Shown in pieces: positions 10,156 through 22,040 of a stretch of 64,000 nucleotides of DNA; position 1 is the first letter of the stretch; each line of letters begins with the position of its first letter. The stretch spans positions 9,486,001 to 9,550,000 of the forward strand of contig OX291544.1 in NCBI GenBank assembly GCA_946406115.1, in the 5' to 3' direction. This DNA is from Apoda limacodes. Its lineage: Eukaryota > Arthropoda > Insecta > Lepidoptera > Limacodidae. Both the position numbers and the translations under genes were made by a program. Below the pieces are notes generated by a model, which was not told the origin of the DNA, did no database searches, and saw only the letters and a list, made by a program, of their open reading frames with translations.

Positions 10156-12354
10156 TACGACTTACTTATTTAGTGTCTACCGATATCGTTGTTAGGTATC
10201 TGCATAAGTGGAAATGTGTTCAATTTGAAGGTTATGCTGCTGAAGAAACCATTCAGTCCGGGTTTCCATTTAAGTATTTCCTTTTGTAGTGTTAATTATC
10301 TTATCTAACGTAAGCCCTACCAATTTTGGTTTAAAAAAAGCCATAATTCTCTATAAGAACCAGGAACCTTCAATGAACGAACAGATACTTTTTAAGTAAC
10401 TAATCGAATACTTACTGAAAGCAATTAAGATATAGCTTAGCTACGAGTATTAATCATAAAATAATAATAATGATTTTTTTGTAAGCTCTATAATGTACTT
10501 ACATAGTAAGGTCCGCCTCAAACAAACCAACTTGATAAAATATGTTCAAATGGTTATTACGACAAAGTTATATTCACTAATTAATATAAGTTAGGCCCAT
10601 TAATGAACCCGCAAGTGACAAGCCAGCCAGTAGGGGGCGCCCGGGGCGCTACCGGAGTGGCGCCCCTCGGACCCCAGGAGGCGCTCCCACAGACACTAGC
10701 CACTTAGGATTGTTGGAATGCTGCTTGTATTTGAAAAACTGGTTTTTTTTATTAAAATAAAGAATCGATAGATGCCTACCTACGTTATTATTCTTTTCAT
10801 TTTTGTATTGCTGACATAATATAAGTTCTAATTAATTCCGTTTGTACAAAGTAAATTATGCAAAACTTGCTTAGGGTATTTTTTATACCACTAAGGTGGC
10901 AAACAAGCTAACGGTCATAATCTAATAGCATCAAAAAATTAAAATTGCCTCACTTGCTCCAGATATAAAAATCGCAGCATATCCATATTTTATTTAGGCT
11001 GTGGTAGAATAAAGGAAGTTACTAAGATTGGTTCACATCTAACTTTTGATAACTTATGTGACGTATACATCTAATACTTAACATAGACAATCCTTTTTTC
11101 GGATTCCACAATAAAATGCGAATCCTTTTGGCTCCACAGAGTAAGGTAATATTATTGTTGATACAGACTGTTAATATTATTGTGACATACATAATATTGT
11201 AGAGGATATTTTATAGTCTGGACTGGAGGCCACTTATTGCATAAGGGTGTAGATATTGGTTCATCAATTTGGCATTCGAATGTCATTTTTTACCAAACTT
11301 ATTTAACTTCTAATCTTTCTTAAAAAGAATACATGGTTACATACATGGATGTAATAACAGAAATACTCACGAGCACGTTCTTGGAAGCTCAATCCATAAA
11401 GGCACCAAAAGCTTTCGGCCCAAGCGCTACGCGACGCGCCCAAACTGAGGGCGGATAATCACTCATGCCTCTTCACTTATAATGATGTTAAAAATGTTAC
11501 CTAACAGCCGTTCGTGTCCCCTATTGTACCACTGCTCAATATCCAAACAAAAAAGAGATTTAAAAAATGACTACCAATTTATTTAAAGTATAAAAAGTCA
11601 CATTTCCCAAGGCACCGGTGTGCCGGGTTGGTCGCAGCAACGCCATCCTTCTTTATACGATGCTTTGTTATTTTTTGTTTGAATGGCTTTGACATTTTGG
11701 GAGTCGGGTCACTTATTAAATTAGCTTTTGTATTTAAATGAACGATTAATTATATTGTAGGTGAGTTTGCTTCTGGTGTAAGTACAAGGTCTGAAACGAA
11801 ATTTACTATAGGTCCTACGTTTTTCACGATATGGTATTCATATTCTTTGTTTTATATAATACAATATAACTTGTCAAAAATATGATGAAATAGGTATATA
11901 ATTTTTTTTTTACACATAGAATTGTAGATCATTACAAATTCATTGTTTAACTGAAAACAGACACATAAACAGTTAAATAAAATTGAAATCATTATAGAAG
12001 ATAATTCAGCAAAGCTTATCAAATATGCATAATATCAAAATCAGATGTTATGGTCAAAATATTCTCTTGTCATAGAAAGCTTAATTCTGTACCCACTGTT
12101 CTAATTTAGACAAAAGTTTGTTTACTTTGGTAAACCTTGGGCCTCATACGTATTCATAATTGATTTGGTCCACAGTCATCCACAGTCCACAGTCATCATC
12201 ACGCGGGCCCCGTGTGGATGTATTGTGTAGATTTCACATACATCTCATTGACGAATTCAGGTTTCCTTACTAGTGCAGTCATTGAAGCGTTATTTGCATG
12301 AAATTTTGGAATTAGGCTTATCTTACCCTTAACTTCAAAAGTGAAAATGATCTG
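10156..12354. other. AT-rich gene-free stretch with a GC-rich palindrome
   Basis: No gene recognised. At 10628-10690 a GC-rich island (GGGGGCGCCCGGGGCGCTAC then GGAGTGGCGCCCC) forms a self-complementary segment and stands out from its AT-rich setting. Confidence 0.4.
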
Positions 12355-14220
12355 TACTACTCACCCGCCCTGGGGGTGGTTGCCACCCCTTCTCGGTGGT
12401 GTAATTTTTGAAGTGAAAACTTCTTTAGTGGCGTTGTGCACTTTTTTTGGTATGGGTAAAAAATTATAAACTCGCGTCAGGTCACGTGTCCTAATCGTGG
12501 AAATTCGTAAGACGGAAACCGTAATGCCACGCCTATTATAATTTTTATTTTTAGTATTCGCGATTATGAGTAGTACAGGGAGGTTGGATATGGAATTTTA
12601 ATTCTATGACAGATTGCGATGTCAAATATACTACGTCAAAAAAGTTCATAAACAAACATTATTATTTCTTGTCAATGTCAAAGACATGTCTTGTGACATA
12701 TGAAAAAAATGTTCTGTAAAGTTTTTCAATAAACCCAATACTTTTTAAGTTATTGGCAAATGATAATTCGGAAATTTTTCACGTTTCTTCGGTTTTTTGC
12801 AAATATCTCCAAAAATATGCATTTTAACGAAAATTTTATGATGAAAAAAATTGTAGCAGGTATAAAACTGAACAAATCGGATTTTATAAAGTGTTCTAAG
12901 TGCAATATTAAGCTAGATATTAAAGATCAAAGCCGTTTTTTTATTTTGTCCGAAATTTAATCGATGTATTCATTGCCATCTAGCGTCGGGCAGATACTTT
13001 TTATGCATTCTAATGAAATAGGGTTTTGTAGTGCTTGATATAAGCTTTAAAATGAGCACCGTTAAAAGTCTTTTGCACGTAAAATGAGTGAGCTGTAATG
13101 CAAATAAGAGGAACATCTAATGGTTTTTTCTTTTAAATAAGTGCCATTTCCACCAAAATTAAAATTTATCGTATTCCATCTAGAAATAATTTAAATATAA
13201 AGAGTTGGATGGATTCTAGCAGTTTGGCTGATTTAAAACACATATTTTTCAAACAAATCACAATTTTAAGAAAAAAAAAATCCAATTTTTACAATAACCA
13301 CCTTTTTTTCATAATGCTTATCTCAAAAATGATGAAAGATACGAATAAAAGTATAATGATAAAAAATGTAGATCTTTTTCTGACAAAAAAATTGTTTTTT
13401 CTTTTTTTTCTGTCACACAAAAATTGACGGAGATATGATTGTTTAAAGAGCGCGCGATGATTGTTTAAAGAGCGCGCGGCAGCGCAATCACAGTCTCTCT
13501 CGAGCCCTTTGACCCTTCACCGTTTTAAAATAAAAGGTTTTTCACTACATATTTTGACGAAAAAAATTGTAGCTCTTTTAATTACCTTTAAAATGGTTAT
13601 TTTATAAGTTGTAGTAGCATCAAAATTGAAGGAGTTATGGTCCAAAAACTAATCGTATTTTTTTCTACTTAGTAAACTGAAAATTTCAGAGTGTGAATAT
13701 TTGGAGCAAAGTGAAAGTACACAGTAATAGAGACCCAAAACTATTGTCTTATGTAATCATATATATTTACTGCTTTAATTTAGGGGTAGTTTTAAGGGTT
13801 GAAAAGCTTGAGAATATGATAATATTTTTCGAGAATGTGGAATCCTTTTCATTTCATCAAAAGAAATATTTAACAATTTTTTATCAAGGATCGAAAGCAA
13901 TATTTTTAAGGGTCGAAAGGGGGTTAAAAATTCGATAATTAAGATAGAGAACATAAGATATTATTTACTCTATACTTAAATCTTTTAATGTCATACCAAA
14001 GTAATTTTTTGTGATTTTTTCAATTTAGCGGTTGTTTGCAAGGGTTGTAAGGTTTTCAAGGGGTTGTAAATGATTTTATTATGAGGTAATTGTATTAGAA
14101 AACACTTAACAATTTCACCCCTTAATATTAAAAACGTATTCTAGCGATAAAATGGCGCAATGTCAATTTTTCCATTAAGGGGTTGTTTTCACCCCCTAAA
14201 AATAATAGGCGGATTTAATT
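12355..14220. repeat. Probable large non-coding repeat, class unknown
   Basis: Bounded loosely by CCCGCCCTGGGGGTGGTTGCC on the left and AAGGGGTTGTTTTCACCCCCTA on the right. The interior is A/T-homopolymer-rich, with repeated CAAAAATGATGAAAG/TCAAAATTGAAGGAG type phrases and a 20-bp tandem duplication (GATTGTTTAAAGAGCGCGCG, near 13438 and 13459). Open frames inside show no protein family. Repeat status is inferred from texture, not from a second copy here. Confidence 0.35.
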
Positions 14221-15299
14221 TTCCCATATATCTCCAAATTCAAACATTTTATTTTTCTTAATTGTTGTCCCTACGCGAACCTTATTTACGATCAGTTTCT
14301 ATTCTATATTCAATATGACCTATTCAGAGATACAAGCGAACATAGCCTGCTCCAGTACCTACATACTTATCATAAAAATGATACTAAACCGATTTTCATG
14401 AAACTTGCACTGTTTCCGAAATTAATAAAAAAAAAACATTCATACATCTAGAGTACATATATACTTATGAAATTGGGCACATACTTATGTTTAAGACCCA
14501 GACGTTTAGATTTACATCTGTGGTTTAAAAGCACACTTAACATACATATATATGAATATTATGCAATTCTAATTCTAAATCGAATTTTCGAAATCGGTTA
14601 AAAACTCAAAAGTAACAATTCATCATGAAAACCCATAAAATAAATCTATTCGTAAAACTTTGAGTTTCATGAATATTAAGATTTACTCATGCCTGTCTAA
14701 ACAGCAATTAAAAAAGACCATTAACAAAAAAAAACAAATATTACACAAGAGCCAAACAGGATTTTGAGATATTAAATATCGATTTATAAAAAAGTGATTG
14801 GTGGACGCACCGTTATGAAGATATATTGGTGTTCTTATAGATCTTAAAGCTGATAAATATCAAAAACTATACACAGTAGCGTCTGATATACGATACAGAC
14901 GGCAAGTCAATATCCGGCAGAACGTATCACTAGTAAAAAACGGCAAAATTATTTTTTTATTCATGCAGTCATCATTTATTATCAAGAGTCTATATATTTT
15001 TGATATACTAGGTATATAAATAATAAATAAAAAAATAATTGATACCTAATACACCGAGCTGAGAATGTAAATTGAAATTGAGTAAGTATCTAAGACAATT
15101 TTCATTTTAAATGCGAGTTTTTTTTTTATTATATTATAATCTTTTTTAGATAGTTCTTGAGTTCTTTAAATCTACCTACAGAAACATCCCATACAAGATG
15201 AAAACCACATAAAAATATCGAAGCTAAACATAGAATACAGATACAGGGCCGTAGCCGTTTACCTTACCGGGAAGTAGAGGAGGAACTCTGGACCAAATA
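14221..15299. other. AT-rich gene-free stretch
   Basis: Nothing recognised beyond simple AT-rich sequence. Confidence 0.4.
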
Positions 15300-15672
15300 A
15301 TAATGTTTCTTGGTGAATGCTGTCTGTCCCAGCGTCCTGCAATCATTATCTGCATGTAAGGACACTTGCGATGCTTCAATTTGACTACTCTTTAAAGCTT
15401 ACCTTATTCTGGATACCGGAGAAGGTCAACATCTTTAACCCAACCCCCTGGTGCCATAGATTTCATTCTTACACTTTAGAAAGCAAATGGTCCTCCCGCG
15501 AACGCTTGGGTTGTGGAATGAGCTAAGGTTTTCTCTAAGGACTACAGTACGGGGTTCTTCAAGAAAGAAGTTATTGGACTTTTGAAGGGTCGGCAACGCG
15601 CGATTACCACGGTGACCGCTTACCATCAGGCGGACCATGTGCTTGTTTGTCACCTTAGTGGTATTAAAAAAA
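15300..15672 (+). mobile_element. Jockey-like LINE, 3' end fragment 1
   Basis: Remnant of the C-terminus of a LINE reverse transcriptase reading frame (GGTTGTGGAATGAGCTAAGG, GGGGTTCTTCAAGAA), ending in the shared tail CGGTGACCGCTTACCATCAGGCGGACCATG...CACCTTAGTGGTAT followed by an A run. Frame is broken. Confidence 0.75.
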
Positions 15673-17626
15673 AATTGACAGACATTTTACATGAAAATTA
15701 GGCCGAAGGCAACTTTTTTTGAAACGACATTAAAATATTAAATATGTAGGACCGCTAAAGCCATCGAATACTATCATGAACGCCATTCATTGGACATGAG
15801 GTCCCCCGTGACCCAGTACTTCATTAGTAACAATACCCAATATTGAAATAACCGGTAGGTAACTGATGTCTAACATTAATCCTAATGTACGGAACAGGGC
15901 CTACTAGTCTAACGTGGTCGTTTAATCTAAACAAAAATATTTCAATGCGCCCAATAAAACTATGAAGTAGAGAAAAAGGCTTGTGGAATGAAGCCCAGTG
16001 CTCGTAAGGTATTCAATGAGTATGACTTCTCGGAAGCTATGCCGGTTCACTGTCATATCACGACCGTAGTGATGGCTGCTGATAGCGCAGGAATTTTTAT
16101 CGAACTTTCTCAGAGATTCGTGGGATGTTTTATCGAATTTTGTTTTACATCATTCGTACAATTATTTGCGAGTGGAGGTATAGATTTAATATGGTATAGA
16201 TAATAACAGCAATCGATATTTTAATGATATTCAATCTGAAACAGTCGTTTAATCAAATCACTGCTTGAAATAAGTCTTTCTAATTCTAATAATAAATATC
16301 GTAACATATTCTAGCCTGCAAATACAGTTTTTTTATGAATATATAAAAAAAAAATATTAGTTACTAGGTTTTTTTATCTGTTTGTCTAAAATTTCTATTG
16401 AAATAGATTTTACCAAAAAAAACTTATACAGGCCAAAGTCCACACGCGGGCCGAGTGCCGATTAAGTACTTCACATAATATGTTTTTTTTTTACATATGA
16501 AGGTTTCCCTCAATTTTTTTGAATGCAGTAGTCGATTGCAATGATCGACATGTATCAGTGGCACATCACTACGATAGTGGCTGCGCGGGCGCACGACAGA
16601 TGATCAGTCATGCGCCAGATGCTGCGCGATAAGCCAGCGGTAGCCGCTCATTAATCTCCCCACTCCCCACTCCCCACCACCCACAACCAACTACATATCA
16701 CTACCACTTTACCAATTAACCGACACGACTATACATAAACAGTAATTCTCCGAATCTTGAGATGTTTGAACAACCAATACAGGAATAATAAATGAGAGAA
16801 AACTCGAAAGATTCCCAGATGGTCTGAGTTTAATTCAAATGGTGTTGTAGGTCTTAATGAACGGAGCAGATTAACAATATTATTATCTTCCCAAATAGGT
16901 ACTCTCAAAGCGGGGTTATTAGACAATTTTAGGGGTTCTTTTTCTTTTAAAACTAACATAAAGATTTTAATTATTGATTTCAATAATAATTTAAAGAATT
17001 AATTCATTAAAAGTTGCTCTCCTCTTGGATATTAGGTCACAACGACTCTGACATGATCCTGTGACAAAGGATAGCTGTAGGAATAATTCAGGACTCCTAT
17101 GAAACTTGACACAATTGTAATTGGCGGTATTGTAAGATTGCAGGTCTTAGTGCAATGCGGTTTGATAATCAAATGCGCCTCTCTCATCCTGGCGTTCGCT
17201 CAACCATTTTTGTAAATCCGATTTGTTGCCAAATAGGGATTCGTTTTGGAATATACCCTGGACCATTGGCGATTATCTCAGGGCCAAATTAAGCTCTTTG
17301 TAATCTTGATTCCCAACTGCTTTAAAATGGTGGTATCCAAAGCGTTCTACTAGGGAGTGAATATCGCATTATCCAACCTCATCCTCACAGTTTAATAGAT
17401 CACAAGTACACCGGTTTGAACAGTCTGGTTAGATCTAAGAACCAATTGCACAGCCGTAGAATTTGGTTGTCTTCTCGTTGTAGTTTGTAAAATTCGGTAA
17501 TGTGTTTCAATAGTAACCTGATTACTGCCTAGAGGCCGCTTTGCTATCTCGCCAGTTATCTGCGATAGAGGTAGCTAATTCATTGATAACGTAAGGTTCC
17601 CGAGGCGGAAGGGATCTTATGAAACT
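15673..17626. other. Gene-free stretch, mixed composition
   Basis: No gene recognised. 16430-16470 contains an inverted shard of the SINE tail (AAGTCCACACGCGGGCCGAG). 16550-16690 is GC-richer, with a CCCCACTCCCCACTCCCCAC tract. The open frame at 15988-16203 has no recognisable family. Confidence 0.35.
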
Positions 17627-17631
17627 TGACA

Positions 17632-17880
17632 TGGCCGTAGCTCAGTGGGAGAGGGGCTAAACCTAATTCTTACGTTATATTTAACTACGGATCGAATTCG
17701 CTCAGAAACACGCTTGAAATGCAGTCCTGCATCGTGAGAAAACCTACAAACGTCCAAAAAGACATAATATGTAAAGTCCACAATCCGCACTGGGCCCGCG
17801 TGTGGACTATGACCCAAATCACCCTTGGTGAGCGTAAGCTGTGCTGCAACAGCGGGGACGAATGAGGCTGAAAAGGAAGG
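17632..17880 (+). mobile_element. tRNA-derived SINE, copy 1
   Basis: Head TGGCCGTAGCTCAGTGGGAG is a near-perfect tRNA A box. A weak B box (GGATCGAATTCGC) follows. The body ends CATCGTGAGAAAACCTACA, AAGTCCACAATCCGCACTGG, GCCCGCGTGTGGAC and CAACAGCGGGGACGAATGAGG. Same tail as the copy at 46265. Confidence 0.8.
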
Positions 17881-18019
17881 ATACGGACAGACATGGAAAC
17901 TATGCCTACTTTTTTAATTTGTCAAGAGGAAGCCGGCGGGTCAGGACCGGCCGTTGTGGAGACATAATATGGGGGGAGCCTACGTTCAGCAGTGGTAGTC
18001 TTCTGGTTGAAACGAACGA
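17881..18019 (+). repeat. Non-LTR tail-like fragment
   Basis: GCGGGTCAGGACCGGCCGTTGTGGAGACATAATATGGGGGGAGCCTACGTTCAGCAGTGGTAGTCTTC is of the form found at many lepidopteran non-LTR 3' ends ('GCCTATGTTCAGCAGTGG'). Directly follows the SINE. Confidence 0.4.
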
Positions 18020-19947
18020 AGTCAGACTTGCGCAATTAAACGTAAAAATGATAAACCTTCTTAACATCAACAGTAATACCAAAGTAGTGTTTAATGCAAT
18101 TTGTGTGACGCAAAATTCTAAGAATTCCCTTCAATCAGTAAAAATTCACATTATAAGCAATCTACAAACAAATAAGAAGTGACAGTAATCAATGGAATCG
18201 AGCAGTAGGAAAGCCTAAACACCAACTTATCTCCATTTCATTAACCGTTTAGGGAGCGGCACCCAGTGTGAACCAACCAGGTATTTATATGATCCTACGG
18301 TCAAAAGTTAACCGGGTTTAAGTCACTCGCATCGCCCACGAAGATTCATCACAATCGCCATCATTCACACACAAATTATGTAATTTCAATAAATGGATCT
18401 TATTGCATAGTGATGAGCGTCGGAAGGCCAACGCTGGACCCCTGCCGGGAACCAACTTGGACCATACCACGCTACACATGATAAAAAACACTCCTTCGTT
18501 TAAATCACATACATTGCCTGTGTAACTCTACAATTATAATCAAAGTTCCGTCAAAGACGTCAATGTTACTCGAAAGTTACGGAAGTTTAAATTAGACAGT
18601 CGAAATGAAGAGGTCCTGGTAAAAACCTCTTCCAATAAGCACTTAGATCCTCATTGTGAACTTGTCTAATATTAATGATGTACTTATAAATACTGTTTAA
18701 ATAAATCGAGTAGGTGCCACTAGGGGTCACTGCTGGTGTTAATGAATCTGAAATTAATAAGGGTGGAAAAATCTATTTGTCTAATCAATATTAAGGTAGG
18801 TACCAGTAGTTTTAGGCCATAATAATTTCTTTTAAACCTCTGTATCTGAAAAAATAAGTCGAAGAGAACTGGTGTTATTTAAGTGTATTTAAAAATTCAC
18901 AAAAAAAATACTAAATTTTAATATTTTCCAAATTGCTTTCAGTGGGTTAAAAATGAGGATATAAACTATCAGTCGTAAAGGAAAAAAATGGGAACTACAA
19001 ATTGCATTAAAAGGTATTTAAATGAAATTGGTACTTCCTTAAAACAGCTATTAAATATAAGTTTATGAACATTATAGAAAAATAAAATTATATTATTACT
19101 ACTTACTAAATACTAATCTAATACTTACTAAATTAATAACAATATTTACGTCCAAATTCGGCCGTGGCGCGGCGTTTGGCAGTACAGGGTACAAACTTAA
19201 CAAGAGTGTGACCTCTAAAGTACCTAACAAATAATAAAAACCGGCCAAGTGTGAGACGAGCACGAACCATTAACCATCTTAAATCACCGTTACAGCTCCG
19301 TCTAGCTATTATTAGGCGAAACAGTAACACATTTGTTTGTTACTAACGTCCGGTCAGTTCCACAGAGAATAGTAATTATACCGAGAGGTAGTCAGCCCCG
19401 TCTACCTACTCATGGATTCTGCCGCTTTGTTGTGATTTGATGGATGCGAGACACATCGGATGCAAATAGTCAGTTCCGACCTAGGAACAAACTCTTCGAA
19501 TAAGGGTGCATTCCAAATCGCAACCAGTAGGTAAGTTAGAAAAGTGGTTTTGGGACGCTCGGCGTCGTAGAGTAATTTTCCGACTGTCAAGTTGAACTCT
19601 TACACTGCCATAGAAAAGGTGAGAAATTCACTCCTGTCACTGTGAAAAGTAACTGTCACTGCGGTTCCAAAACGGGTTTTTAATTTACCTAACTGGGCGA
19701 TAATTACTCGGCAGGTTTTGGAACATATGCCGAGTGGCGTCCATTTTGCACATTGCACTACGACACCCATGATACAAAAACTCATATTTAACTGTGATAT
19801 ATTTATGTGTTCTTGTTTTTATGTGCTAATTTTTTGTTATTTTTCTTTGTGTAATTTGAAATAAATAACTGTCTAACATAACTTAAAATAGTTTATTCAA
19901 CACGACAATCTTGACTTAACTCTTATAGTAGCAGTAATTTATTATGC
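18020..19947. other. Gene-free stretch
   Basis: No gene recognised. At about 19239-19270 an inverted shard of the AGGGTTCCGTACC repeat end (AAACCGGCCAAGTGTGAGACG) is present. Open frames at 19133-19785 on the minus strand have no detectable family. Confidence 0.35.
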
Positions 19948-20330
19948 CCAGATAGGGTTGCCACTTGTCAAATCTCGATACAAGAGTTTCCAGCTCAATA
20001 CGAGTTTTCGATTTTTTACGGGAAACAAATTAATGAGGGCTAAAAGTGCTCATGACTAGTCATGAGCGCAAAATGGAACGCAGCCTCCGTTCCCCTCCCC
20101 CAACGGCAAGCAGCAAGCCCGCGTGAGGGAGTAGATACTGTGTCAAGTTCAAAGTTACGCTCAGCACGTTAGATAGAATGTCAGGTTTTGACCGCTACAC
20201 CTCCCTACCGACCGTAAATTTTTTGTTAATTTACCCTGTATTTTATTTTGCTTATTACGAGTTTCTATTTTGTTAAGGCCTGAAAAACGAGGTTTCCCGT
20301 AAGATACAGTGTATCTGGCAAGCCTACTGT
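19948..20330. mobile_element. Possible MITE with GGTTGCCA/TGGCAAGCC ends
   Basis: Left GATAGGGTTGCCACTTGTCA...ATACGAGTTTTCG is loosely mirrored by right AAAAACGAGGTTTCCCGTAAG...TCTGGCAAGCCTACTG. The terminal repeats are imperfect. Confidence 0.35.
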
Positions 20331-21533
20331 CTACTGCAGAGTATTTTTTGACTAAAGCTGGTGATTAGGTAACGACGAATGGAACATATACCAACATATA
20401 CCAACATATGTTCAACACATTTGCTTTACATAGGGATTGGGACTAGAAGGTTCTTGTATAAAGCCACCTGAGTCAGAGGTGACTGTGTCGGTGCCGCACA
20501 TTTCGAGGAACAGAAAAGCCTGAATTAGGTATACCAAGACCTACCTGAGGGTAGGCCGTGTTCCAACAATGGGAACGTCTGAAGGCTAGTAAGAATACCT
20601 AAAGTAATCTATGTCCAGTCACACTATATCAGAAGCAGTGCTATACGGCGCCACATTACGTACAACCTTGTCACGCAGAATTTTAGGGGTCGTTAATGAG
20701 GGTGTAATGAAGGCATTATGTGAGTGTGTATCCAGCCACTAGTTAACATACATAGGCACATAAAAAATGTTGCTTGTAGCATTCTATTTGCAATTAGAAT
20801 GCACGTGTGTACCGAACACAACGTGAGCGTAATTAATCATTGTTAAAGAAAAGAACACAATAATGGCGCGCTAAGAGAGCGCCCGCGTCAGTAATTGATT
20901 TATAGGCAAATATTAAATCTGTTCTCACCAAAACCGTGAGTGATGGTTGTGCTGCAACGAGGTTCGGTTACGGCTCTGGGATGTACACACGGGTAATAGG
21001 ATTTGATTCATTACTTTAACGCCCGAGAGGGGGGTCACATTCGTGATATACTCGAATGTTGGTAAGTACCTTTGTTTATGACGGTATTTATACATACACG
21101 TAGACGGCTTGCTTGTGGTTCATTGAGTTTTCTTCAGTGTTTCGTACCGAAGTCAGTAAGATAGAACTCTCACGGAATCGCCTTAGAGACGTCAGATACA
21201 GAAGTTTTGTTTTTCTACTGGGTACAGGTAGCTCAAGTTGAGTTAAAGAACAAACTTAACATTGTTATATAATAAAATTCCTCCTATACGTCGACATACC
21301 AACTTGTTACGTCACGCTCATATTTTTACCACGTGAAATACGAATTTGTAAAAAAATGTGATAACTATAACTACAAATTGAGGACTTTCAAATTTTATTC
21401 TTTATTTCTGCTGCGAAACCTTGCTTCTACCAACATCCTTTGGGTCAAGGAGAAGTATGTACTCCAAAGATTTTAATTTATTTGCAAGTGTCAAAATATG
21501 CTGCATGTACTTAATTTTTTATTTCGTTGACTA
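20331..21533. other. Gene-free stretch with a SINE tail shard
   Basis: At about 20535-20600 the phrase GAGGGTAGGCCGTGTTCCAACAATGGGAACGTCTGAAGGCT is the 3' tail of the SINE seen at 46265. Nothing else recognised. Confidence 0.4.
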
Positions 21534-21718
21534 AGTCTGGGTTGCACCAACTAACTTTGAAGGTTTTCTTTATCGTCAGTAAAGTTACCCAACTAGTGAT
21601 TTGCTAAACTTTGACAGGCCGGTAAAGTTTAAAAAAAGCTGACTATGCAAATTTTTATACAATCTCCCATTTTTGACAGCTGGTTAACGTCAAAGTTAGT
21701 TAGTGCAATCCAGCCTGA
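21534..21718. mobile_element. MITE with CTGGGTTGCACCAACTAA ends, copy 2
   Basis: Same family as 228-355. Ends CTGGGTTGCACCAACTAACT and, reversed, GCTGGATTGCACTAACTAAC. It is longer than copy 1 because about 55 extra bases lie between the left terminal repeat and the shared GGCCGGTAAAGTTTAAAAAA block, either an insertion here or a deletion in copy 1. Confidence 0.85.
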
Positions 21719-21784
21719 GAATCTTGATTGTTTTACAATTACAGGGGCCGTGGACCTAAGTTTCTATACTATCAATATAAATAG

Positions 21785-22040
21785 GTATTATAAATGCGAA
21801 AGAAAGTTTGTTTAGTTGTTCGTCCTTCTTTTAGCAGATATAGTTGAAGAGACAGAAAAAAAATAGGCTTTCTTTGTCCCAGTAAATTCAAAAGTTATCG
21901 CACGAATAACTGTCACTGAATTTAACGTGGACGAACTATATTTACAGCTATAACAAACTTTAATACTTAAGGAGTTGACGTAGTAATCCCACACCGATAA
22001 CAGCATTTAGTGCAGGTGACGCTGCGGGCAAAATTCTTCT
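21785..22040 (+). repeat. RTE-like 3' end fragment, copy 2
   Basis: Shares CGAACTATATTTACAGCTATAAC, GGAGTTGACGTAGTAATCCCAC and GCGGGCAAAATTCT with the copy at 4625. Diverged and without coding sequence. Confidence 0.6.
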
